From contig CM059621.1 in NCBI GenBank assembly GCA_030435675.1, forward strand, positions 10,478,001-10,542,000: a stretch of 64,000 nt of DNA, in the 5' to 3' direction. Below, piece after piece: positions 54,801 to 64,000 of this stretch; within the stretch, counting starts at the first letter, position 1, and each line of letters opens with the position of its first letter. The notes below the pieces were generated by a model. It did not search any database. It was given only the letters and a program-made list of their open reading frames with translations, and had not been told where the DNA came from. The DNA is from Steinernema hermaphroditum (lineage: Eukaryota; Nematoda; Chromadorea; Rhabditida; Steinernematidae). Both the position numbers and the translations under genes were made by a program.

Positions 54801-57680
54801 GTTAACCTGTCGCGCAGCCCAGGCTAGTTGTGAAATTATATTGTGGGGTGTTTTGAATTTTTGTCCGTTTTTGGGGGGCGTTTTAGGTGGTGTGGAGTGG
54901 TTTTTTTTGAGTGAAATTTTGCATGCATAATCCTTAGGGGCGCACTTAAATTTTAGTGAAAAAATTTTTTGGATATGTTGATTGGAGCCGGAGATACGGT
55001 AGGTTTTAGGCAAATTTGAAAAAAAATTTTTATTTTTTTTTTCGATTTTTCTGTAGGAAAAAATCTTGCGGGTGTGGTTTTTGGTGCATATTGTAGAGCG
55101 TGAAAATGCGCATAAAGTCTATTGAACAGAATTTTGAGAAAAAATGTAGAAAAAAAGAAAAAAAATATTTTCGGAAAAAAACGTGCTCCGTTCAAAACCC
55201 TAAGGATCTGTGGATTCGCGTTTGTTTGGAGTGAGTTAGGTATCAATCGAAAGCCCATTAAATTCCGCACAAAGTTACTTTTCTCGATTTTTGATTTTCG
55301 AGTTCGTTTTCGAGAAATCAACGAAAGAAGATTTGGTGCGGTTTTGGTTCGGTGGATGGTGGTGGATTGCGAAACCGATGCCACGACTGTTGGTGGGTCT
55401 CGCCACGATTCGCCTGTGCCGCAGGGGCATGTTACGGGCGAACGAGCGAGCGAAGCGAGCGTCGACCTGTTGCGCAGTTGCTTTTCACTTTTTTCAACTA
55501 ACCTCACTTTTCCACAACTTTCACCCAGTTAACCTGTCGCGCAGCCCCCACCCAGGCTAGTTTATGAAATTATGTTGTGGGGTGTTTTGAATTTTTGTCC
55601 GTTTTTGGGGGGCGTTTTAGGTGGTGTGGAGTGGTTTTTTTTGAGTGAAATTTTGCATGCATAATCCTTAGGGGCGCACTTAAATTTTAGTGAAAAATTT
55701 TTTGGATATGTTGATTGGAGTTGAAGATACGGTAGGTTTTAGGCAAATTTGAAAAAAAAATCGATTTTTCTGTAGGAAAAAATCTTGCGGGTGTGGTTTT
55801 TGGTGCATATTGTAGAGCGTGAAAATGCGCATAAAGTCTATTGAACAGAATTTTGAGAAAAAATTTAGAAAAAAAGAAAAAAAATATTTTCACAAAAAAA
55901 TGACCTTCAATAAAAAGCCTAAGGATCTGTGGATTCGCGTTTGTTCGAGGCGAGCTTGGTATCAAAAGAAAGCCCATTAAATTCCGCACACTTTGTCGTT
56001 GGGGATTTTGGAAATTCGAATTCCTCGCAGAGAAATCAACGAATTAAGTTTTAGTGCGGTTTTGGTTCAGTCTTGGTTCGGTGGATGGTGGAGGATTGCG
56101 AAAGCGATGCCACGGCTGATGGTGGGTCTCGCCACGATTCGCCTGTGTCGCAGGGGCATGTTGCGGGCGAACGAGCGAGCGAGCGAAGCGAGCGTTGACC
56201 TGTTGCGCAGTTGCTTTTCACTTTTTTCAACATTTTACGTGATCCCAAAGTTCCCACGAGTTAACCTGTCGCGCAGACCCCACCCAGGCTAGTTGTGAAA
56301 TTTTATGGTGGGGTGATTTGAATTTTTGTACGGTTTGGAGGGGGCGTTTAGGTGGGGTGGAGTGGTGCGTTTTGGATGAAATTTTGTGCGTATGTTCTTT
56401 AGGGAGGCATTTAAATTTTAGTGAAAAAAATTTTTGGATATGTTGATTGGAGTTGAAGATACGGTAGGTTTTAGGCAAATTTGAAAAAAAATCGATTTTT
56501 CTGCAGGAAAAAATCTTGCGGGTGTGGTTTTTGGTGTATATTGTAGAGCGTGAAAATGCGCATAAAGTCTATTGAACAGAATTTTGAGAAAAAATGTAGA
56601 AAAAAAGAAAAAAAATATTTTCGGAAAAAAACGTGCTTCGTTCAAAACCCTAAGGATCTGTGGATTCGCGTTTGTTCTGTGTGAGCTTGGTATCAAAAGA
56701 AAGCCCGTTCAATTCCGCACAAAGTTACTTTTCTCGATTTTTGATTTTCGAGTTTATGTTCGAGAAATCAACGAAACAAGTTTTGGTTCGGTTTTGGTTC
56801 GGTGGATGGTGGTGGATTGCGAAACCGATGCCACGGCTGATGGTGGGTCTCGCCACGATTCGCCTGTGCCGCAGGGGCAACGGGCGAACGAGCGAGCGAA
56901 GCGAGCGTCGACCTGTTGCGCAGTTGCTTTTCACTTTTTTCACATAGCCTCACTTTTCCACAACTTTCACCCAGTTAACCTGTCGCGCAGCCCCCACCCA
57001 GGCTAGTGTGAAATTTTATGGTGGGGTGATTTGAATTTTTGTCCGGTTTGGAGGGGGCGTTTAGGTGGGGTGGAGTGGTTTGTTTTAAGTGAAATTTTGG
57101 GGAAATGATCCTTAGGGAGGTAACTAAATTTTAGTGAAAAAATTTTTTGGATATGTTGATTGGAGTTGAAGATACGGTAGGTTTTAGGCAAATTTGAAAA
57201 AAAATCTTGCGGGTGTGGTTTTTGGTGCATATTGTAAAGCGTGAAAATGCGCATAAAGTCTATTGAACAGAATTTTGCTTAAAAATTTAGAAAAAAAGAA
57301 AAAAAAAATTTTCGGAAAAAAACGTGCTCCGTTCAAAACCCTAAGGATCTGTGGATTCGCGTTTGTTCTGCGCGAGCTTGGTATCAAACGAAAGCCCATT
57401 AAATTCCGCACAAAGTTACTTTTCTCGATTTTTGATTTTCGAGTTCGTTTTCGAGAAATCAACGAAAGAAGATTTGGTGCGGTTTTGGTTCGGTGGATGG
57501 TGGTGGATTGCGAAACCGATGCCACGACTGTTGGTGGGTCTCGCCACGATTTGCCTGTGCAGCAGGGGCATGTTGTGTGCGAACGAGCGAGCGAAGCGAG
57601 CGTTGACCTGTTGCGCAGTTGCTTTTCACTTTTCCCCAACTTCGACCGATGTTAACCTGTCGCGCAGCGCACCAGGCTAG
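54801..57680. repeat. Tandem array of four units of about 680-730 bp
   Basis: Each unit starts at GTTAACCTGTCGCGCAG: 54801, 55528, 56260, 56974, with a fifth truncated start at 57651. Periods are 727, 732, 714 and 677 bp. Shared landmarks are GGGGGGCGTTTTAGGTGG or its variant, GGTTTTTGGTGCATATTG, GGATCTGTGGATTCGCGTTT and CGAGCGAGCGAAGCGAGCG. Conserved open frames appear on both strands in every unit and reflect the repeat, not genes. Confidence 0.93.
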
Positions 57681-57739
57681 TTTTCGTAAATAGATCCCGG
57701 GTGTTCGCTCGTCGTTTTCAACGCGCTGGTTCAGATTTT

Positions 57740-58120
57740 TGGGTCTCGCCCAGAGTTGTCCGGGTACCCGAAAGTTCGGGTACCCGAAATCCGAAAAATC
57801 TGTCCGGGTACCCGAAAGTTCGGGTACCCGAAATCCGAAAAATCTGTCCGGGTACCCGAAAGTTCGGGTACCCGAACCCGAAACCCGACCTGAACCCGAA
57901 ACGTTCGGTTACCCGACCCGAAAACCCAAAACCGACACCCAAACCCGACCCGAAAACCCGAACCCACCAACTCTGGTCTCGCCACGGGATTATTGAAGCC
58001 GTTTGCAGTGATCGAAAATCGATCCGAATCCGACTTTTCGGATATCCGAAATCCGAAAAATCTGAAAAATCCGATCCGAAATCCGAAAAATCTGAAAAAT
58101 CCGATCCGAAATCCGCCAGC
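57740..58120. repeat. GGGTACCCGAAA and ATCCGAAA short tandem repeats
   Basis: A 44-bp unit built from CGGGTACCCGAAAGTT and ATCCGAAAAATCTGTC repeats about three times (57760-57880), followed by degenerate CCCGAAAC repeats, and a second block of ATCCGAAAAATCTG units at 58035-58115. GGGTACCC is itself a palindrome. Open frames here are low-complexity artefacts. Confidence 0.85.
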
Positions 58121-58460
58121 ACTGCACTCGACCCGCTGTCCTCAAAAGGAGATGCCGTTAAAAAATTAACGATGCGATGGCTCACGATCACGAAATTCAC
58201 GACCATTCAAAAAGATAGTAAATCACATAATCTATTTATTAACACACTGGGTTACCGGTTTACAACATCGTTTGCATCTCCTTCCTAGGGACCAACGGTT
58301 CGCCGGTGGGGGACGTTTTATCGGCCCGTCGAGAGTGCATGAGTTCAAAATACCGTTGTCTCTAGAATGGTTTCGTGTTCTGTTGAGGTCATCCTACGGT
58401 AATGGTAACCCACTCGTGCGATGGGAATGTTTTCATGGTCATTGTTGGCGTGGTTACCTC
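58121..58460. other. Spacer before the GPCR gene
   Basis: About 340 bases with the expected 3' UTR of the receptor gene on the minus strand. Nothing else recognisable. Confidence 0.4.
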
Positions 58461-60377
58461 TCAGACCCATGACGATCTTACTCTGTTTCTGGAATCGGAC
58501 ATTAGCTCCTCGCAGAGGTCATCGGAACTTACTTTCTCGCGTTGGGAGTGGCAGAAGAAGGTCTCTTTGATCGCCGTCCGAAAGCGGACCGAGAGGAAGG
58601 CGTAGAGAAGGGGATTAATTCCGCTGTTTATGAAGAGAAGAAGGAAGGTGAGGGGGTGGATCAGGGTGAAGACGCAGTTGAGGCAGCGAGGGACGCTGTT
58701 ATCGCGCCACACGGACCAGATCTGCACGGATTGGTGGAGGAGCTCGCGTTCCGGGCACTTACGAGATAGGAGTACCGAGGGAAGGAGAGCAGGGCGAAGG
58801 AGATGACGATGACGCTGACGAGGCGGATCACCTTGCGGCGACTGTCGATGGCCTCGATGCTCGTGCTCCGGCGCTGCTCATTCGCCTCCTCGTCGGCGTC
58901 GCGGCACTTCGAGGAGAGGAGCCTCTTCGACGTCTCTCTGATGTTCTCCCCGAGAGACTGGTACGCCGACTTCTTCTTCGTCATCTGGCTCTGGTTGCTC
59001 TTCGAAGAACGCAGCGAAGAGCGCGCCACGGCGCCGTCTCCTAGAAGGGTGGCGGGTTATCTGAGCCCTGCTCCATGGTGGTACCTGTGCTCCTCAAGAG
59101 GGCGACACCGATGGTGATGTAGATACAGCCGAGGAGCCCGAGGGGGACCATGTACCAGAAGACGAAGTTGACCGTCGTCACCACCTTGAGCACGTCGAAG
59201 TCTTGGAACTGGATATGCTTCCGCGTGCAGATCTATGTCGTCTGTTAGCGCATTCGGGAGGCAGCGGAGGTTACCGAGTAGGTCGATCCGTTGCCGTAGC
59301 GTGGGGAGTCGATGTAGCGGACAGCGAAGAAGTACGGTAGATTCATGAGGCCGCTGATGAGCCAGCAGAGGACGGCGGCGATGGCGAGGACCGTCTTCGT
59401 CATCAGATGGTGCACGAGCATGGGCCGGAGGACGGCGATGAAGCGCTCGATGGAGAGGAGCACCTGAATTGCCTATGTCGTGTAGACGGTTTAAGCCTTT
59501 GCACTCCCGTCTACAGACAGGCTCATTTGCTGTCTCCGGGTGTTTTGGGTATTTTCGATGCACTTCCCTAATGCGCCGCCAATCCGCTGCCTCTCTCAGA
59601 GGAAGTTGTCGCGTGAAGTGCGCTCTCTTGACTTCCCGGAGAACTTTTGTGTTTCGCGCACTCGAAGACGGAAAGCAACATTGCGCACTCCTGCACACTT
59701 CGCTTTTGTTGGTAAACGGCCATGACACGTGGCTGCTTCCTGGATACTGTAGATCCCCCGAACCCTCCTCATTCCCCATCTGTTGGATGAACGCTTCCGA
59801 TCAAACGAGTATCGAATTGCGGGCGATCTTCTAATGTGGAGACTGTGTTCTTCGTGTCGTCGTCAAATATTTGCGTTTTGAAGAGCGCGGTCAAGGCGGA
59901 CTGTTCCCCGGAAACCCACCAGAATGCCGGCGCTCGAGTTGGGAATTAAGTGTATTATGTACACGTAGCAGTGGCACATGAGCTCCCCGAACGGCCACGT
60001 GCCATGCGAGAGCAGGACGAAGTGCACGGCGTTGGGCAGCACGCAGAAGATTCCCACGAGGAGGTCGGCGATCGCCAGGTTCCTTCAAAGCAACGTCTTC
60101 AGGTCCCCGTCATCGACACGCCTACCCGAGAAAGAAGTTCGTTATGGTCCGCATGGACGAGTTCAGAAGGAGAACTATGAGGATTACGGTATTGCCTGGA
60201 ACTGCCATAGTCGGGAACTGGAAAGTGCCACTCACCGACGATGGAGGAGAGGAAGACGGCGGCGTAGGCGACGATGAAGAAGGCGCGGATGGGCGAGAGG
60301 TTCAGAAGGGGCTCCGAGTCGTCGAAGTCGCTGTCCTCGGCCATCGTCGCCAGAAGGAGCGCCGAGTGATTCGCCAT
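58461..60377 (-). CDS. Rhodopsin-class neuropeptide-type GPCR
   Basis: A seven-helix receptor of class A. The start at 60377 gives MANHSALLLATMAEDSDFDD, a short extracellular tail, then helix 1 (IRAFFIVAYAAVFLSSIVGN with TVILIVLL). Helix 2 has RNLAIADLLVGIFCVLPNAV, with the conserved LAxxD. Helix 3 ends LLSIERFIAVLRP (ERF in place of DRY). VLCWLISGLMNLPYFF is helix 4 with its tryptophan, and FWYMVPLGLLGCIYITIGVA is helix 5. A long basic third intracellular loop precedes helix 6 (VIVISFALLSFPRYSYLV), where the usual CWLP is replaced by SFPR. Helix 7 has NSGINPLLYAF (NPxxY). It ends SSWV at 58461. The ligand is unknown; the pattern suits peptide receptors of nematode npr or trissin/TRH type. 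Confidence 0.85.
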
Positions 60378-62678
60378 GGCTGTAAAAACGACTTTTGAGC
60401 TCCTGGCAACAGGAAGCCGGAGCGCGACACCAAAACGGTTGGCCTAAAGGGACAATGCGGCCGAGAAGAGAACGCTAATTATTTAGAGGTCGAGGGAAAA
60501 GAGCTTTCGCGTCACAAACGGAGTAGAACGACGAACTTCCAAAGGTAGCAAAGTACGTCTCCCGGGACTCGAGGCGCCACGTCCAGGGACGTGATTATGG
60601 GGCATCACGCATTACCTAAACTGCCTTAGGTGAGGAGACGGCGACAATAATGGTCGGATGGAGCCCGCCCCGAGGAGCGTCCTTTGTCTCCTTTCCAAGA
60701 AGCGAACTTCCTCGCATCACGTCCGAGGGAAGGCTTTCGAATAAAAAACGCGGAGGGAACGAAGGAGGAGGGAAAGATACGTGGAATACAATCGATTTAC
60801 TATGGGAAATATTCCATTCGAGATTGGTTAGGGCATGTGGGTACGTGAGGCAGGGACTCAGAGGCTGTAGAAGACGCTTGGCCCCTGACTCCTGACCTGA
60901 GTGCCCTCGAACGGCGCCGTCGAAGGGTGCGCGGGAAGTAACCAGAAGTTACAATTGTTGGCGCCTCAGGCGTCGGATCGGGGAGGCGCTTCTGGGAGGC
61001 GCCGCCCCTTTTTCGCGAAATTCGACTCTTCGGCACTGAAAGACAACCAGAGGTCGTCCCAAAACACACAACACTTCCGAGGATAATCGAATGGCCTCTT
61101 TGTTAGGGAGTGCCGCTACCTGGGAAGAGCCTTCTGACGACGATGGGTTGTTGGGTCAAATAAACGCTCGAGATAAACAACATCAAGACTTCGAGGTTCT
61201 GTAGATGGATGAATCCGTCGATGGCTCACACAGTCAGAAGACTACGCGTGTTTTCTAGTTTCCCCCCTCCCGGAGTGTGCATGCGTAAAAACGTGTCTCT
61301 ACTTTTCTCTGAAAAACGATATTCACGGGAAGGGAGACTTTGAATGCCGAATGAGATCGATAGGACCGGCTCCTTCGTCTGTTTACGCCTCCTTGCCACT
61401 TTTTGGATAATTAGAGAATAGAAGAAGACGCGATATCACTCGGACCATGGCCGGACCCACCTCGAGGCTCTGTAGAACATGAGCGGAGAGACGACATTTC
61501 CGACAAGGCTCCTTCTTCTGTGCACTTCGGCTCTGTTTGCACTTCGCGGGCAGCGCGCCTTTTGATCAAAAACACGCCACAATTAATGGGATCGGGTCAC
61601 GCCTCCTCGGCAGCCCGAACTGCCGACCTTTCCCGTAAGGAGGGTACAGAGTCGTACGGTCACCAAGGCGAGGCGATTTGCCGAAAACACTATTACGTGA
61701 CATTTAATTTGTTTATCACCAAATGGGAATATTCTGTGACGTCGCCACTTCTCAGTGGCGCCGTATCCTGGATACCGGGGGTGATCCGCAGCCAATCTGC
61801 TGGCATTGGACGAAAGAAGACCGGAGTGCGCCCCACGTTTGCTTACGCACGATGCGCTGAACACGCCTAAGGATTAGATGACATCTCTGGAGATCGGATG
61901 TCCACTTCAGTTGTGAAAAGCGCTGTTCACCCAAAAAAGGTCTTCCATTTTTTCGACTCATCTCTCAGGTTCTTTGGATCAGGAAAGTGGAGGAGTCTTC
62001 CCTGAATCCCTCTGGCAGGTTCATCTCGCGGATCCCCAAGGTCATCTGCTAACGAATCAGATCGTTTATCTCACGCTCCGCCGATCTTTGGGCTTCTTTG
62101 CAACTAGACACATATTTATCCCCCATTACTTATGGGTACATCCCTCTCCGACGCGTTTCAAAATCAAATTACGGCTATCCTCGCCGTGGCGACAAGAAAA
62201 ATCTGTTTGTAGTAGTGCGGCCAAGGGTAGAAGAGAGGTTCTCGGGGCTTTACTTAAGGACAGCTTCACTTCCTGAGAAGGCTCAGTGTTTTTCGGAAAG
62301 TTCAAGACGCAAGGAATCCGGCCGGGACCTCGGGATCGGCGCCCTCAGATCCCCATAAAACCAGCTTTAATCTGCAGTCCTGCACGCTTAATTAAACGAC
62401 GCCACCAACCTTTCCCGTCTGCCCCCTTTTATGACCCACATAGCTTCTGAACTCGGCTCGGAGACGACTCGGAACCCGGCTCTTCCCAATGCCGCCTCGT
62501 ATTTGTCGCCAGAATCGGCTACCGACGAACAAAGGCGACGCCGGAGAGCACTCTTGTTGACTCTGAGTCATCGCAGAAGTGGCCGACGCGATAGCCGATT
62601 ATTTATTCTTCACAAATAAGGAGGGGCTGGCTGGGGGACTATTTACAGTATGATCTGTACAGGGATACGGTAGGGGAC
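60378..62678. other. Large intergenic region upstream of the GPCR
   Basis: About 2.3 kb between the GPCR start and the 3' end of the next minus-strand gene. Short open frames occur on both strands (for example 61520-61870 and 61974-62276), but none shows splice-linked continuation or a recognisable motif. It probably contains the receptor's promoter and distal control elements. Confidence 0.4.
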
Positions 62679-63285
62679 TCAGACGGAGGTCCTCCCCTGG
62701 AAGTGTCTCTGGTTGTTGAACTGGGCGACGGCCTTCTTGAGGAGGAGGGTACAGTAACTCCGCTTGCGGATCTGGGGCACGAAACAGTACTCCGCGCCGT
62801 CGTTCTCGGTACCGTAGGCGTAGGTGATGCAGCCGCTGCTACGGTACTCGGCGCCGCCGACCCGGATCGAGGTCAGGAGCGGGAAGGTCTCCACGGCGGC
62901 AGCTGCAGAGAAACAACTGGTGGAAAGGGAGCGGCGCTGACTCACCGAGAAAAACCTTCGTGCCGGCCACCATCGCCTTCTTCATCTTACCGTAGTCGAC
63001 GAGGGAATGGCGCAGCTCCTTTCCGGCGTGACCCCCGAGGATCTCCCTCCGTGGCATGAAGATGCAGGCGCCCTCGGCGACGAGCTCCGCCAGCTGTGGG
63101 AAGCTCCCGGCGCAATCGAGCAGGTCATAGAGGTCGAAGCTGAACCCGAAGTGGAGGGGGGGGGGGGTAAGGGGCGCCCACCTGGTCATGGTAAGGTCGA
63201 GCGTGTGGAGACGCTCGAGAATGTCGAATGAGAAGAAGAGGAAGAAGCTGCGCCCGATGGGCACGCGCTGCGCCTTGTAGGGCTT
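62679..63285 (-). CDS. Unidentified gene, 3' exons
   Basis: I do not recognise the family. Three exons join in frame. Exon A (63285 to about 63185, after TTTCAG) reads KPYKAQRVPIGRSFFLFFSF and DILERLHTLDLTMT. An intron containing a run of 12 C leads to exon B, FDLYDLLDCAGSFPQLAELV, ACIFMPRREILGGHAGKELR and VDYGKMKKAMVAGTKVFL. A GTGAGT to CTGCAG intron leads to exon C, AAVETFPLLTSIRVGGAEYR, YAYGTENDGAEYCFVPQIRK and CTLLLKKAVAQFNNQRHF, ending at 62679. Clean splice sites and steady codon use argue for a real gene. The 5' part was not found; it may begin upstream or beyond the window. Confidence 0.6.
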
Positions 63286-63646
63286 CTGAAAGACCGTCGA
63301 TCAGGGCATGACTTATGGCTACACTAGAAGTGGCGCAGTTTTGCAGTTTGGACCACATTCTAGCCCTCTTTTGTTCGAAAACAGCGCCTAGCTGCTCGAA
63401 AACACTCCATTTACCGGAAAGGAAGGAACAGTGAGTCATAAGGCTCAACTCAACCAAATTCCTTTGTTATGACAAATTTGGGTTCATTCGAGTGGTCAGG
63501 ACTGCTCGATTCCCAGGTCTTGGCGGAAAACGCGCGGAATTGTAGAGGACCTTAATTTTGCGGTGACCTACACTTATTGTTCCGCATGGACGCCTTTCAA
63601 TTTGGCATACGTAATGAGAACTTTCCTAGCATCTGTCGGCTCATTT
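63286..63646. other. Region upstream of the last gene
   Basis: About 360 bases with no exon I can support. A minus-strand frame ending before the TTTCAG acceptor at 63286 is a possible intron or outron. Confidence 0.35.
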
Positions 63647-63925
63647 CTACGCGTTTCCGGAAAAGTGGACTTGAAGAAGGAACATAAAAAGGGACCGCGA
63701 TTGTTCGTCACAAAGGCCTCCTAAGAGTCGAACAATCTCCACTACTTTCTTTTTAGGCGTTTTGTAATCCAAGGGTGAGTCGTCTTCATGAAGACCTTCA
63801 GGAGAGCTTCCCACATCTAAATCGCAAACACTTTTTCGGCGACCCTGTGTCCCTAAATCCTCTTCTGGACCAGATTCAGCCCTCAAAGATTTGGGACCGA
63901 TCAAAAAGAGAGTTTGGGTAAACAC
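63647..63925 (-). CDS. Possible exon near the right edge
   Basis: A minus-strand open frame of 92 codons reads ESGPEEDLGTQGRRKSVCDL, then LDYKTPKKKVVEIVRLLGGL and SRSLFMFLLQVHF. Its balanced composition is protein-like, but there is no family match and the splice context is unclear. It could be a 5' exon of the gene to its left or chance. Confidence 0.25.
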   Translation of the reverse strand: MFTQTLFLIGPKSLRAESGPEEDLGTQGRRKSVCDLDVGSSPEGLHEDDSPLDYKTPKKKVVEIVRLLGGLCDEQSRSLFMFLLQVHFSGNA

Positions 63926-64000
63926 TTGATTTCGGATTTCAGTAGGCGATTTAATTAAACTCCAAAGTTTGCGGGAAAATTTTCGTGGAATAGTGCCTGT

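Noticed and set aside
54953..57655. A family of repeated genes encoding 100-180-residue proteins
   Set aside because: The same frames occur on both strands of every tandem unit and are Lys/Phe-rich from A/T tracts. They reflect repeat conservation.
57701..58288. Proteins rich in PKVRVPE or GYPNFRVPG
   Set aside because: Low-complexity translation of GGGTACCCGAAA repeats, open in several frames on both strands.

Overview
The window is compact nuclear DNA from an animal, most likely a nematode or a similarly compact ecdysozoan. Genes are tightly packed on both strands and broken by very short introns, mostly about 38-50 nt, with T-rich 3' splice sites ending in TTTCAG or TTTAG. Several coding starts lie within a few bases of such a site, as expected for spliced-leader trans-splicing (inference). 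The families present fit a nematode: an EstB-type beta-lactamase family protein, an Osm1-type fumarate reductase and Tc1/mariner elements. NELF-E, HAP40, Integrator 7, PABIR/FAM122 and PEX12 are also present, and NELF is known to be missing from Caenorhabditis, so this is not a close relative of C. elegans. Species cannot be fixed from the sequence.

Layout, left to right. 1-3.4 kb, minus strand: the 5' end of a NEK6/7-like kinase, a HAP40 (F8A) homologue with an 867-bp foldback transposon in one intron, and Mediator subunit 22. 4-14.1 kb: a calcium-regulated mitochondrial carrier (+), NELF-E (+), Integrator 7 (-) and FAF2/UBXD8 (+). 14.7-22.1 kb: a full-length ABCA-type transporter (+). 22.4-26.8 kb, minus strand: a dihydroflavonol-reductase-like oxidoreductase, selenoprotein F with cysteine in place of selenocysteine, and an unidentified coiled-coil gene. 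27.0-32.5 kb: a nest of Tc1/mariner-like and foldback elements. 33.2-40.1 kb, plus strand: PEX12, a ZDHHC24-like palmitoyltransferase and 6-phosphofructokinase. 40.3-46.9 kb, minus strand: fumarate reductase, PABIR/FAM122 and an unidentified secreted protein. 48.0-50.85 kb, plus strand: the lactamase-family protein and ribosomal protein uL16 (RPL10). 51.2-57.7 kb: a repeat domain with tRNA-like modules inside inverted repeats, then four tandem units of about 720 bp. 58.5-63.3 kb, minus strand: a neuropeptide-type GPCR and an unidentified gene.

Most genes are unrelated housekeeping genes. Three touch RNA polymerase II control (MED22, NELF-E, INTS7), but nothing shows they form one unit. The observation most worth following is intron architecture. 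The intron at 48480-48527 is almost entirely an inverted copy of its upstream exon, so its 5' splice site lies in a near-perfect 34-bp hairpin. Elsewhere, foldback transposons occupy introns (HAP40, PFK), one of them landing on the TA of a 5' splice site, and two introns use GC-AG ends. I found no CRISPR array, prokaryotic operon or functional RNA gene.
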